The notes under the pieces: model-generated
The model's database searches: none
The model's input: only the letters and a program-made list of their open reading frames with translations
Told to the model about the DNA's origin: nothing
DNA from: Haemonchus contortus
Lineage: Eukaryota > Nematoda > Chromadorea > Rhabditida > Trichostrongylidae
Assembly: GCA_000469685.2 (NCBI GenBank)
Contig: LS997566.1
Location: 40,209,420 to 40,273,419 of the forward strand
Reading direction: 5' to 3'
DNA: 64,000 bases
In this document: positions 23,932-36,150 of the stretch, piece by piece
How positions within the stretch are numbered: position 1 is the first letter of the stretch
Layout: each line of letters begins with the position of its first letter
Made by a program: the position numbers and the translations under genes

Positions 23932-25256
23932 TCATGAGTTGAGCGTTTCGAGCTGGCGTAGCTCCTGTGTGGCCTTCATTCGATTCAGAAGGTCTTCGAG
24001 GTCGATTACCGCCCTAATCAAAAGGTGGTCGCTCTGATTGGGTCGGTCGATTGCAGTCGTGGGTTGAAATGAGGAGGAAACACCTATGTGGGCAATAGTA
24101 ATACCCCTTCTTCCTCGCGTGTAATGATCAAAACACATTCCATAGATGGGCCTGTGATACTGAAGGGGTAACGGAGGCATGGCGTATGCTGGGGTGATAA
24201 TAGGTAAGAAATTTCCTGCTGCTCCGTATTCCAAAAAAAGATTTGATCCCCAGCAATTTGGGCTTACTTTCAATGATACTCACCTATAAAACTTACTACA
24301 TTTACTGCTCAATGGCTACAACAAAACTTAAACAGATATATGGGTAGTTGTAGAGCGATTCGCGATTATATGGTCCACCCCGACGAGAAGATGACCCGTT
24401 GGCGATGTGGCGGAGAGACGAGTGCGATCCGCAAGGAACGATTATGCAAATAAAGCAAGTGTTCCTGTAGATCGCTCAGAAGCTCTTCAGAGCGAGAGCG
24501 AGATTGGTCATGCAACAGAGAGCCTCAGACATCCAACTGCCCACATGTCATCCGATGAGCTTATCGTCATCTGATGAGCCTTATGAAGCAATTATAATGG
24601 CGATGTCGGCAACGATTCCGAATACGAAATGGGCTACTGACAGCATCAAATAAGTCGATAAGCCATTAATGACCATACGGTCGATCAGCTAATTGTCGGT
24701 GGGTTATTAGGTTTATTTACTCATTTGATGCCTTATTGAGTATATGCAGGGATACAGCAGGCTGCAGGAATGAAGAGGCTATTGTGGCTAATCACAAATA
24801 TGCGCCATGCAAGCAAATCTTAATCAGATAGACAGGAGGGTTCGGAAGGGCGACTGACCCGAACGTTTGACGAAATCATCAAGACTTCAAATCGATCCTT
24901 CCTGTGTTTTATAGTGGTCCGCTACTGAGAAGAGCTGTAAGGTGAGACGGAAGGATTGAATGAACTGCTTGGGAGATCGTTATCAGGGTGAGTGCTCCAT
25001 TCACTTATTCTTCCACTTTATCTTGGTCTGATGATTGGAAAACCAGTCATTTTTTTTTATCGAAGCTCCCAAACAATTAGTAGAATTCTTTAAAATCGCC
25101 CAGCTAGGTAAGATTAAGTAGAGGAATCTTACCTCTTTTGACGATGTAGTCGGAAAATCACGCCACGATATGATCACACGTTCTTCGTTGGTCATTCTGG
25201 AAAAGAAGTCGTTCCGGAACTGAACAAAAGGGCGATTTCCGTAAGGACATATACAA
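23932..25256 (-). CDS. 3' end of an unrecognised gene, two exons (25256-25133 and 24159-23932)
   Basis: The upstream exon follows the acceptor TTTCTTCCGTAG, encodes 41 residues starting CICPYGNRPF and containing FSRMTNEERVIISWRDFP, and ends at a strong donor (AAAGAG|GTAAGA). The last exon follows TTACCCCTTCAG and encodes 75 residues that include YGMCFDHYTRGRRG and a C-terminal helix-like segment (VIDLEDLLNRMKATQELRQ), then TGA. Both meet in phase 0 across a 973-bp intron. Codon choice and residue mix look coding. The Cys pair in CICPYG suggests a disulphide-bonded or EGF-edge region. I do not recognise the family, and the 5' exons were not found. Confidence 0.45.
24800..24811. repeat. SINE-A tail 12-mer ATGCGCCATGCA (also at 845, 14456 and 19495)
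   Basis: An exact copy of the 12-mer that marks the 3' end of SINE-A. The other exact copies start at 845, 14456 and 19495. Near copies are at about 25938 (GCGCCGTGCA) and 29697 (TATGCCATGCAATCGGCTTC). Confidence 0.7.
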
Positions 25257-26269
25257 CTACGGAAGAAATGATGGGAAAACGGCATTCAAATGGAAATCAA
25301 GTGAGATTCAAATGAAGGAGAAGGTGTCCTGGAAGCTGGTTACTCCATAAAATGGCCACGAATTAAAAATAAAAACGAAAATCAACGAGAAGGGAAGTAT
25401 ACGAGCATATCCATTATTGGAACAGATTCGAGCTGGTGGTGAAAGGATCACGAGACTATCTCAGGGCTCTGAAGAGTCAGTTTTGACTGGACTAAAGGAT
25501 AGAGTAAAATAATAAAGAGGGTAGGAGAAGCTGAGGTGAAATCGTAGGACACTAGTGAAATTCGAGCTAGAACTTTAAAAAAAGGTGGAATATAAGAGGA
25601 GCCCAGCGAAAAACATTTACTAGAGGCGAACAAAGAAGGCAATTTGGGGAGGAATCGCGCAGAAAAGTGCATTTCAGGATGTAACCCAATGAAAGACGAT
25701 GAGGAAGGGGGCTACAGAGTGAGTAAGGGGCGGAGACAATTAACCTAAACGAATTGGCGCCACTCGAAGAAGCGATTACTCAATCGGTTGTCAAGGTTCC
25801 TGTCCAATGGCTCAAGATGGTGTTCGATTAGATGCCTTTCAGATACATTTAGCACATTGCAAAGTGTCCCCCACAAAAGAATACAAATGCAAAGGTTGGA
25901 CATACAAATCGACTGGCAATCGATAATCCCTTTTAGAATGCGCCGTGCACTCAAATTTCTCCAGGATTCTGTAAGCACTTGAATGTAGGGTCATAAATAC
26001 AGTCAGCTCAACGGTGTAGGAGGAGAGGGAGGAGGAAGGAAGTTGGGCAAAGAAGGAAGTAGGCGAAGGATGAGAAAGGTAGTGATGGGGAGTAGAGGGA
26101 AGGGTAAAGTTGGGTTATGATCAGGAAATATCTCTTATCACAGTTTCGTTGATAATTTTCCGAATCAGAAGTAGGAGGAGACTTCACTGGCGGCTAAGGG
26201 ATTCGATCCTGCAAGCTGTGTAACATATGACTCACCGTACCCACTATCGGTTTCGGTACATAGTGAAAG

Positions 26270-26312
26270 AGCCCCCCCCCCACCCCTCCCCCCCCCCCCC
26301 CTCCCCTTCTCC
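26270..26312 (-). repeat. poly-C tract (G-rich on the minus strand)
   Basis: Long C runs interrupted by single A or T bases, so the minus strand has at least four long G runs and G-quadruplex potential. Confidence 0.75.
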
Positions 26313-26554
26313 AAATTCTATGGGGCTGCCACCTTCACGCTTGAGAAGGGGCAGTTGCCGAGAGTTCCCAAAAAAAACGTTGTCGCATTTTTGTGTTCCG
26401 ACCAAACCACAAATGTCGACGAAGTCCTAAAAAGTAGTGTCCAACATAAGGCAAAGCAAAGGTCTTGTCACTTCTGGTGAGAGGCACTGTTCCAGCTGCG
26501 TCGAGGTCGCCCTCTCAAGTCAACGGGTGCGACCTGTTAGTCTAGGGTGTTAGT

Positions 26555-26652
26555 TTACACTCTCATAGAAGTCTTGTTCCCAAGAAGTCGGAAAACGTCC
26601 CAGAAATCGTATCGACTAGGTGTTGCGGATAATCGTCTCATTCGAGAAAACA
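26555..26652 (-). CDS. candidate terminal exon
   Basis: The acceptor GTACCTACATTTCAG is followed by 32 codons to TAA, including RMRRLSATPSRYDFWDVFRL. RRLSATPSR resembles a basophilic-kinase site. Upstream, on the intron side, GGTAATTACGG-type repeats occur. No 5' exon or family was identified. Confidence 0.3.
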
Positions 26653-29600
26653 CTGAAATGTAGGTACTATAGAAGCAATTACTCAAGTTATAGTTCCTCA
26701 AGCAATTATGGTAACCACAATTACCGTAATTACCGTAACGGAAGTTGCCACACATCAAGTTTATCAGGTCAAACAAAATCTATTCGAAAAGGGATGGAGA
26801 CTTCGGTGGAGGTAGACGGAAATACAAAGGTCCCAAATCGTCGGTTGCTAGGTCCTGTTACTTAGGGCATGCTATAATCCACTCAGTAGGCCACACTCAG
26901 ACCTAATAGGTAGAGGTCAGGGCGGTAGCGGCTGTAGCACAATAGCCGATGATATAATCATCACATAAACTGCACGGTCGAGACGGACCACCAGATGTTC
27001 ACAAACATCAACACAGCTCAAGTGCTAGCACGTCGAGCTTTTCAGTCGACTGCCCTCACAGAGATCCTTGCGGGAGTTTTGTTTCCCACAAGTACCTATT
27101 GAAACGAGGAAAACCAATCAAAGGAAGGACCTATTCAAAAGTTTTCACCTAAGGGCACATGCGGACTCTGGCTGTACCTGTTTGATGTACTTTGGAGAAC
27201 TGAATTACCAAGGGGCTTGATCAAAAAATTGTATTTTCTATTCAAAACTCGATTAAACAGTGGCTTCCCGTCCTATAGAACTTCCACCACTTTTATAAAG
27301 CTCCATGGAGTTTTCGCTGACTTCTACTCTAGCGTGGTCGGCTAGACTATTAAGGTTGCAATGGTAGGAAAGAGAAATCGGAAGGAAGTGAATTGTTCTT
27401 AGATTCCGTTCCTTATCCCTTTTGACTTTTCAAACGATCATTTCATAAAAGGAGTATTTTTGAAAGAATCCAGGTCTTACAATTCTGATTTCTCAACTTC
27501 AATCGCTAGTCGTCATTCACTTCGAAGTAATAAACCCCCTCGTTCATACCCACGAGCCCTAAGCATCTGAAAGCCTCAACACCCTGGTTTGGACCTGTGG
27601 AAGCTCATCAGTTTCATTAACTTGTTCACCTACTTTGAACTCCAAAGCCATAGTGACCGTGGAGGACCGAATAAATAAATAATAAACAAATAGCTTTTCC
27701 ACTGAACAATCGTTTTTCCGAATAAAAAAAGCTGTCTTTTCCCATATAGGAGCGCTCTTGAAATGTCCATGAAGAAAATTCTCTCGCTGGATAGTCATAA
27801 GTGATGTTCCTGATCACTTAAAGCTTCCGGAAGCTCTTCTATGGGGAGAGAAAGGAGCAGATTTTTAGATGTTTCCCGACAGTGAATCAGCATGATGCCG
27901 TGGTAGTATAAAAACGAACGTTGGTAAATTCAAACTTGTACGGTGTACGGATACTCGAAGGGAAATGTCAAGGTAACGAGGGAGGCATTCGAGTGTGTGC
28001 CATGTGTACACGATCATCATCGTTGGGTCATTGTGAGACCGACAACAAAGTCTGCTCCATACTATCTCCAGGTGATGCAATACAAGCGCTGTATAATCAT
28101 CCCAAATGGGCGACCCCCTTCATATGTGGGCAAAGAATATGTGAATACATTAACATATTGGAGGTCAGCTGTTGTTGGAAGCAGGTTTTGAAGCTGTAAA
28201 TGATTCAACGGTGGTTTTCGGAGCTGATTAGGGCATTGAGACTACGCCGTCTATCTGGCTGTCATTCAGAGTCGTAGAACAAATGAAAGCGTATCTCGCT
28301 TATACATTGATACGCATTGACCTTCTACGCCTAGAACGTCTCTGTCCTACCTTCTCCATTCCTACCGCCTTAACCTCGTCTCGGTGAATGTGAAATCAGT
28401 TTTGAGATTGAGTTATTCTATGTTGTTAGTTACGAAGTTAACTATATGATTTCAGTGCATGAAATCAGGAAAGAGAACTTCTTACAATAACTCCCGTACC
28501 GACTTTTTTGCAGGGAGCCAACAGGATAATAATCAACTGAATGACAAGGAAGAACTTGATGGAGAATTAGGAAATGAATTCTTCATAGCCTGGATCGGGA
28601 GCTGAGTAGATTACGGAAGCATGTACCTGGGTTACCAGCAAATTGAAAAAAAAAACGCATTTAGAACACCTAGGAAACCTTTATTGATGCATCGGTGACG
28701 ACCGATTAAACTAATGGTGCTCAGGTGTTACCTTAACTAAGTTGGATGTCCCCTGTTTCCTAATGTAGCTTCACTAACCCTGACAGAGGAGAAATGGATG
28801 TTTGGATGAGATGCCAGAATGGAATTCTGGGGAACTCTATCAGAAAGCCAATATGGAAATCAAACACAACTGAGTTAGGCAACGGCGATGTGTTTTGATA
28901 AAAATCGCCTGAGTGAGTTGCCGACGACGGCGGTTCACGTGAGAAAACAGCTGATGGAGCGTCATGTTCCCAACAAACACGACATAGGAAGGGTCTTTGG
29001 CCTATGACGATGTAATCATTAGGATGTATTAAAACTGCTGATAGCAAATATCACTCAGACATGACTGGGTCAGTCTAAACGTCAAACTGGTAATGAGCGG
29101 AAACGTGTGCGGGAGCGATTTATCCAAATTATCTCCCAAGAGTTTTACAATTTCTAACGAACACACAGAATTTCCTTCAGAAGGCAGCCGTTCAACGAAT
29201 TAAAGGTACAGGGGTAGTAAATAGCGGCACAGTGCAATGAGATCTACACTTTAATAGTTTGGATCCCGTTCAATCAGCTGAACTTCCCACGCTTCTAAGG
29301 TTTGATAGATCATTGCCGTAAATATGAAGCTTGTTTGCTAAAAAATGTAAGCAAACAGGAGGAGAGATGAAGGGTGGCTTCGATCCCTCGCATTACTATG
29401 CACGCCTTGAAAACTCTATTGAAGTTGCACTACAACTGCCCACTTTCGAACCTTCAAAAAAAAGCAAATTCACTAATTGGACAAGCTAATGCTGGTTGTT
29501 AATGCCCAGAGCTGTCCGATTATAAATCTTTCGAGACAGACTGAAAAAAATCCCACGAAAATCTCTAAAGATAATCTGAGTCGCAAACACTTTACCCACT

Positions 29601-32600
29601 TCAACCTCAAGGAAGTGAATCAATTGCTCCAAGACTATACTTGCTTTCGATCTCGAGACGACTGTCGTTTTGCCGTTGGAGAGTCCATTTCTGAGATATG
29701 CCATGCAATCGGCTTCTATTTCAATTCGTGGTGAAGTTTGAAGGTGTTTTTGGTCTGTACATTGATCAGCGAGTGCTTCTCTACGTACAAATTCTAGTAA
29801 ATCTCTTCTTAGCATCGCTAAGTGGAAAATGGTCAAAGCAAGGGGTGGTCTTCGGTTTTGAATACTGCCTTCAAAGTGATTGTTGGGTTCGCAACAACGG
29901 ATGAAGACCCTTGATGACTGGTAATTGACATGCTCTTCCGTTGCCATGTGAGAAGATGCGAAAACACCTCGCAACCCACAATTACTCTCGGTCAAATCTC
30001 TAACAGCTGAGAGCGATCCCACTCAGATTTCCCTCAGCTGTTACCTTCACATGATACTCGCAACTGAAGCAACAACAACATCGGAGAAGGGAATCATCAA
30101 CGAGAATAAACACTCAATCAAAGGGGTAGTTAATGAGTATTTGTGGTTATCCATTAATCAACGACTCAAATGTTTAGTCGGGAAGTAGCGTGGGTCTATA
30201 AGCAGAGCAATATGTGAAGAGGGTTCCACTTCTCGTCTTCCCAGAATAAAACTTTTCTATGAAGCGAGCGAGCTTTCCTCCCCTATAGGTAATACTGGAA
30301 GACCTCGGATAGTTGAAAACCTCATTACTACAATCTATTTTTCACTGATCATGTTCAGTTCATAATTTTCTTGATTCAGGATTTGAAGCCATGTATGACT
30401 CGAAGAGACCTAGTGATCTCAGTTTTGACGATTCTACCCGATCGGGCAGTGACTGAAGGGCCCGGAAGCCATAAGATGTGTTTGCTCGATCAGAGCTGGA
30501 TTCGATCGCCCCAACAGAGCAACTCGTCCAGCTATGTTACCGATTCATATATGTATGTGTGGTCATTTTAAATTATTAGAAACTGTATCTAAAGGATGCA
30601 CGGCTTGAGCCTGAGAAATCTCTGATTCTGTGATGGTAAGAATGCGCTAATTAGTTGGTTCAACGTCAGAATGTAATAAGAACGTGGCGGTGACATCAAG
30701 AATTCATTAGACAAGAGATCTCTAGGGCTTTGTGACAGATGTTGAAGAGCTGCTCATGCTTATATATTGAGGAAGCAGAACGTTGGGGAGAGGAAACAAT
30801 TGGCATGGTCGGCTAAGCCAGTGGAGAGGAAAAAAGAAAATTGGCGATCAGTCCAAGCAGGCCAGGGCAGTGGCAGAAAAATACAAAAAAGATTCAGAAC
30901 AGAGGACAAAGGAAGTGAAATGAATGAGAATGAATCTCAGAAAGTCTCGTAGAGCTGGTTAGGCTGAGGCCATTATTTGTAATTCAGAATATTCAAGTAA
31001 TGAGAGCATCATGAACATATGTATGTATGCATGTCTGGTTTGATGGAATGGAAGCCGAGCGGTTCCGGGAAGATGAATGGGACCAAACATGTAATTCTGA
31101 AAGATTCATATCGGATGGATACCCTGTCGCCTTTTCAGATGACTCATCGTCGGAAAGTCTCTGAGACTCGACGTAATTTCGGGTGGAGGAATAAACAAAA
31201 GAAGTCACAGCTGCTTGATGCCTTCATGGATTTGTAACTTTCTCATCATTGTTCTTCGGAGATCATCCAGAAGTAGCTTAAGAAGCCTTTCATATGCACG
31301 ACGGAAATCATTAGTCTTCAGCTCGTCATATCTCGGCCAACGTCAAAAAACTCCAAGGTTCAGAGTTCATCTTCAGCGAGGTTTATTCCACGACAGCTAT
31401 GGCCTTAAATGGATGTTGGATCTCAATCTAACATTCAATTAAAGGCCTAGACCACGAAAAAGGACAAGGACATGGCGTGAATATAATTTTCTCGGAAAGG
31501 CTATACATCCGACTTTCTCCAATACTCATGAAAGGAACTCTGTCATAGAGAACCACTCCCGAGGAAAATGGGCCCTACACAGACATGGCAACTTCAGGAG
31601 GACGGAGTAGATGGGGAGAGGAGAAAAGACTCGTACAGCCACCACATGCATGATGAGCTGGAACATCTAATTCTTTTGATAGGCGGCCCATGAAAGGTAA
31701 TTGAAAAAGGTGCTGAAGGTAACCTTAAGAGGTTCAGTAAATCAGAGAGGGGAAGGTCGGTTACGTTAACGGTAATGAGAGCTAGGTTGAGAGAAATCGA
31801 AGCCTGATATTCGGTGTGCAAGAATTCCAAATACTAGTCGAAAAGCTTCCAGTGAAGTTTCAGCTTCCCCACGTTAGATTCGTTGACGCAGAGCTTCCTT
31901 TGGAACTGTAGTTATTCTGCATAAACAGGGACTATATTCGGAAAATGTGATCTGGATGTCACTGTAAGGGTACTTACGTGGGAATCAGGCAGGAGCTTCG
32001 ATTCGCATCGTTTTTAGAGGTAAGAAACACTTGTTCACCCTATAGACTACTTTGTTGCGGAACACAAACATTATCCCCATCCCACGGCTCCCATTGACTA
32101 GAGCCATTCATCTTGGATTAGCTTGAAAGGTCATTAGGTAATTTTCGGGGAATGAATGGCTCTAACTCTAATCGATTGGCTCGGAGATGTTAGGCTGAGT
32201 AAGGGATTGGATGAGACAATGCAACAGCACAAACGATATTCAAATGAGTCGACGACGAAGGGATTGTGTGTGGTACTCCCGACATCGGCGGGCGTTAATC
32301 GCTGCGCGTTGACTTAACACCATTTCCTATGGGAGACGAACGTCAAATGTAGTCGGTGATGAGTGGGAAGGGCACATATGGGGATAAATTGAGGCGGCAT
32401 CTGTGTTCAATATACGATAGATTCATAATTACTAAAGTGTTATGTGGGAAGTTACTGATAGAGTTGTGATCCTCGTTGAAGTCTCCCCTTCGAACTTCTG
32501 TTTCTACAGTTTCCTTTTCCATGCTTAGAGCTATATTAGAAAGATCTAACGAGTTTGATTTTTGCACGTTTCTGATTCAATCAATTAAATATTTCTAATT

Positions 32601-33700
32601 GATCATCTAAAAATTGAGGAAACTATTCATGGCCTTATGGTGAAGTGATTGGTGGATTATCGGGGAAATCAATTAAGGGATCACACAAAAATTCACAAAA
32701 TCGACAGTTCGAAGATGGCCAATCCTTCTTTTAAAGGTGCTCCAGACACTCAGCTTCCACTCAGAATCGGAGCTTTAATGTCTACTTGATCTATGCAACT
32801 CTAGCTTGAAGGGTCCAGTCAAAATCAGAGTCCAGCCGTCGACTTTTTGCCCTTTCAGACAGTTTCAGAATCAGTTGGCAGACTCTGAAGAGATGGGAAA
32901 CTTGAGCAGCTTGGGGATATTCAAAACGGAACCTTGAACTTTGGTTCTACAAAGTAGTAGCAAAGACTTCCGTCTTCTTCTGAAGAGAGTCATTACTGAT
33001 GGTGAGGAAAGGGAGTATCAAAGCAAAGAATGTGAATGGACTGAAGTTATTGGAAACCGGACCTAGCTCAGTGTACTGACTCAATAAAAAACATTACTTC
33101 TGGAGACGTGGCGAAAATTCAGGTCGAAGGCGTTCATTCAGACTTTCGCCTTTCTATGATTGTGAAAGAAATCAAACTAGTAACGAAGAATGGCCTAGCG
33201 AAACGGCACGAACTTTGGACGGCATTAACAACGGCTAATAAAAGCTGAACAGCAGCTTCAACGGAACGAAAACACGATGACAGTTGAGGAGAAATTCAAC
33301 ACGAAGCGTTCTATGACGCCATTAGTGAAGCTGAAAGACCCACAAAACCCCAAGAGGCTTTTGTGAGAGTTGAAGTCGTAGGGGATTCGCTTCCCATAAA
33401 AACGTACTATCATTTCTACAAAGGCAAGTCCAGCTATACAGATATATTTTAGATACTCCGAAACTTTACTGTAAAAAATAAAACAGACCTAAAAGAAGTA
33501 TATCATTTTATAGTCACTAAGATGTTGGGTTAATGGTTGCAATACATTGTTCTTACCGTAATCACACATAAATGACATTAATGATACGATCAGGTCCTGC
33601 CTGAATATGTGCTATATATTAAAAGTTATAATGCACATATTTGACTACTTATCACTTCATTTATATAATCATTTTTTGTTACTCTTTATATAGCAAATAT
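26653..33700. other. gene-poor stretch
   Basis: The frame 29047-28760 (minus) has a coding-like stretch (GQRPFLCRVCWEHDAPS) but no clear borders. Overlapping frames at 27921-28199 (plus) cannot be separated. The 178-codon frame 30022-29486 (minus) overlaps a SINE-A tail fragment (29697-29735) and is doubtful. Confidence 0.3.
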
Positions 33701-33773
33701 GAAATGTTTCAGTAGTTCTCAGTACTACAGTAATAATACAGTACAGCCACAGTAACATAAGGACGTACATATA

Positions 33774-33917
33774 TTACTGTAAGCCTACTGTGTCTGTACC
33801 AGAAAACGGGTGATTACATTTTTTCTTTTCCGGCTTTCTTCCCTGATACCTACTTTTAATTTTCTTCGCAAGCATGTTCAAGTGCATAGTACTGTAGGCT
33901 TACTGTGTCAGTACCAT
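33774..33917 (+). repeat. 27-bp direct repeat pair (33774 and 33890)
   Basis: TACTGTAAGCCTACTGTGTC and TACTGTAGGCTTACTGTGTC, each followed by a similar TGTACCA or AGTACCA, are about 116 bp apart. They precede the TATAC array and share its TACTG flavour, so they may be ancient members of the same simple-repeat tract. Confidence 0.7.
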
Positions 33918-34080
33918 AATATCAAGTCAATGTTGATTAGCAAATAATATTATATAGTAAATAATACCTCTCTTGTCTTCTTTTTTTGTACCAGACTATA
34001 CTATGCAATAATATACTGTATTGTGTAGTGCAGTAAAGTGTTGGGTAGAATAGTATGGTATAGCATAGTATAAGCTACAC

Positions 34081-34265
34081 TATACTATACTATACTATAC
34101 TATACTATACTATACTATACTATACTATACTATACTATACTATACTATACTATACTATACTATACTATACTATACTATACTATACTATACTATACTATAC
34201 TATACTATACTATACTATACTATACTATACTATACTATACTATACTATACTATACTATACTATAC
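34081..34265 (+). repeat. perfect (TATAC)n pentanucleotide array, about 37 copies
   Basis: TATAC is repeated without interruption for 185 bp. Degenerate pentamer and related units continue to about 34412, and more diverged TACTAT/TACTG units precede it from about 33995. The 65-residue frame rich in Tyr, Thr and Leu at 34305 is a translation of this repeat. Confidence 0.97.
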
Positions 34266-34412
34266 CATATTACACTATATTATACTATACTATACCATAC
34301 TGTTATGCTATACTACACTACTCTATACAATACTATACTGTATTTTACTATACTATACTGTACTATTCTATACTATACTGTACTATACTATTCTATACTA
34401 TACTATGCTATA

Positions 34413-35515
34413 CAGAGCTGCCGGCGTGGCTCCCATAATAATGCTTCATTACAGCACCGTTTAGTCCAAGCGCTAATCATCGGGCAGGCAAGACGATCGT
34501 AACCAGATAAGTGTTAGATTACGGGACGGCTTGGGTACAATTAATGATGGTGGAGCTAATTGTAGGACAGTGTCGGAGGCATGAGGAGCATAAGTAATTT
34601 ATCCGGAAGTCATCTGCCCTGGTACACTGCGCAATCGAGAGCTATTGTTCAGATGTGCCCTATAAAACGTTTCTGTCAAAGCGGTGCTATTCAATCAACA
34701 TCTGACCATAATGGAATCAGGGTCAACGGGATCGATACTGGTAACTGGATCACACTGGAAGGGACTATTTGAAGTGCATGTAGTGATTTCCTTGGATGTC
34801 AAAAATCCGAACGAAGCTTGACGTCGCCCAGAAAGCGGGCATGAAAAACACCTTATCCAGCCTCAAGGAATGACTCACTGGATCATGCGATGAGGATGAA
34901 AGAACTTCAGGGTAATGAAGAAGAACAAGAATCAGTTCGATCCGAAGAAGGTAAAATGAAGCCATCTCGCAGGCATTTAACGATGAGGTACGTTTTGAAC
35001 TCTTAAAAATTCAAAAATGGACGAAAGATCTGGAAAGCCGGTCTTCATACACATGACAGTACAGGGCTTGAGGTTTTCCTGAAGGGAAGTACTGCTTTTC
35101 TTTCTTGTGCGAGAATCAGAATGAAATGAAATTTGGATCCACCTATTCCAAAATGAGATTACACCGTAGTTTATAATGAATTAAAACCAAAGAAGGTGAA
35201 ACACAACCCTGGATTCTAGAGTACTTTCCATGTGAGTGAGCCTACTGGTAAGTACATTCCGGTCGTTTCCCCATATCATCTATCCCTTTACCTTCTATAC
35301 AAACTCATTTCTTCTAAATTTTTTTCGAAGCTCACCAAATTAAATATTTAAGTGGACTTGGGAGCGATTTATTTTCAAGTTTTCATTTACTTCGGTAAGT
35401 AGCTGTTATAAGTCCCCAGTTAATGTGGTGATCCATGGTGACGCGTCACAGAAAGCATTAATGAAATAAAGTAAAATATAAGCAAAAGCAATAAATTCGC
35501 ATTTAATCTGTCCAG
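34413..35515. other. no gene seen
   Basis: No convincing exon or repeat was found between the pentamer array and the candidate exon at 35516. Confidence 0.35.
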
Positions 35516-35750
35516 CGATTTTGTGCACCCGAAAAGGACCTTGGCAACGAAATGGGATCCTCGAGAGCAAGAGCCTAGCGATGAAATTGAGTCGTCGTTG
35601 AGAAGGCGAAGTGGTAGTCTGTGGGAGAATTATATTACACGCCGAATGAATAAGGTGTTCATTCCCATGCCTATCCATTACCCATTAACATCCCTTCTCC
35701 ATATCCATCCAGCGTTTCCCTCTTGGGATGACATGAGAAGATTACACTGA
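35516..35750 (+). CDS. candidate terminal exon
   Basis: After the acceptor TCTGTCCAG the frame runs 78 codons to TGA, with one leading base. The product is highly charged at first (ATKWDPREQEPSDEIESSLRRR in part), then has NYITRRMNKVFIPMPIHYPL. The residue mix looks coding, but no 5' exon, domain or poly(A) signal was found. Confidence 0.28.
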
Positions 35751-35891
35751 AGGAAAACATTTTAGGGATATCTGAGATGTGCTGCGCTCCTCAGCGCAAG
35801 CTCAGTCGCGTTGTCCTCTAGAAGGTCGTGTCAGAAAGAATGCCGAAAGAATATGTTCACACAATGGTTTACATTTACATTCACTTTACTT

Positions 35892-36150
35892 CAGGGTGAC
35901 CGTGGTGAAGTGGCAAGAGACGCACTGACGCAGACATGCTTCATAGTTCGAATCCCGAATTGACACTCGCCTTAGCAAACCGACTTTTTCAGCACTCTGA
36001 GAACGGTTGATTGGTACCGGACCCGTCTGAGAGGATGAAAGCACTGAACTGTATATCGGCCGGCTGCTGTAATTCATTGAACATACCACACCGCATTGAA
36101 ACGGCCTCTATGGTTCTGAGTGAGAGTCGAATGAGGGGCGCATCCAAAAA
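35892..36150 (+). repeat. SINE-A, near full length (plus orientation)
   Basis: The tRNA-like head has a perfect A box (TGGTGAAGTGG) and a near-perfect B box (AGTTCGAATCC). An unrelated body follows (GGTTGATTGGTACCGGACCC, GTCTGAGAGGATGAAAGC), then the shared tail ending in GGGGCGCATCC and a short A-rich run. This is the best copy for defining the family and its polarity. Nearby open frames derive from it. Confidence 0.75.

Noticed and set aside
27921..28199. Two overlapping plus-strand frames with Cys motifs (one with FECVPCVHDHHRWVI)
   Set aside because: I considered a cystine-knot growth factor, but the Cys spacing does not fit, no TTTCAG-type acceptor is present, and both frames are equally open.
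29486..30022. 178-codon minus-strand frame, the longest non-repeat frame
   Set aside because: It crosses a SINE-A tail fragment and shows no domain or splice structure.
34305..34502. 65-codon frame rich in Tyr, Leu and Thr
   Set aside because: Translation of the degenerate edge of the TATAC array.
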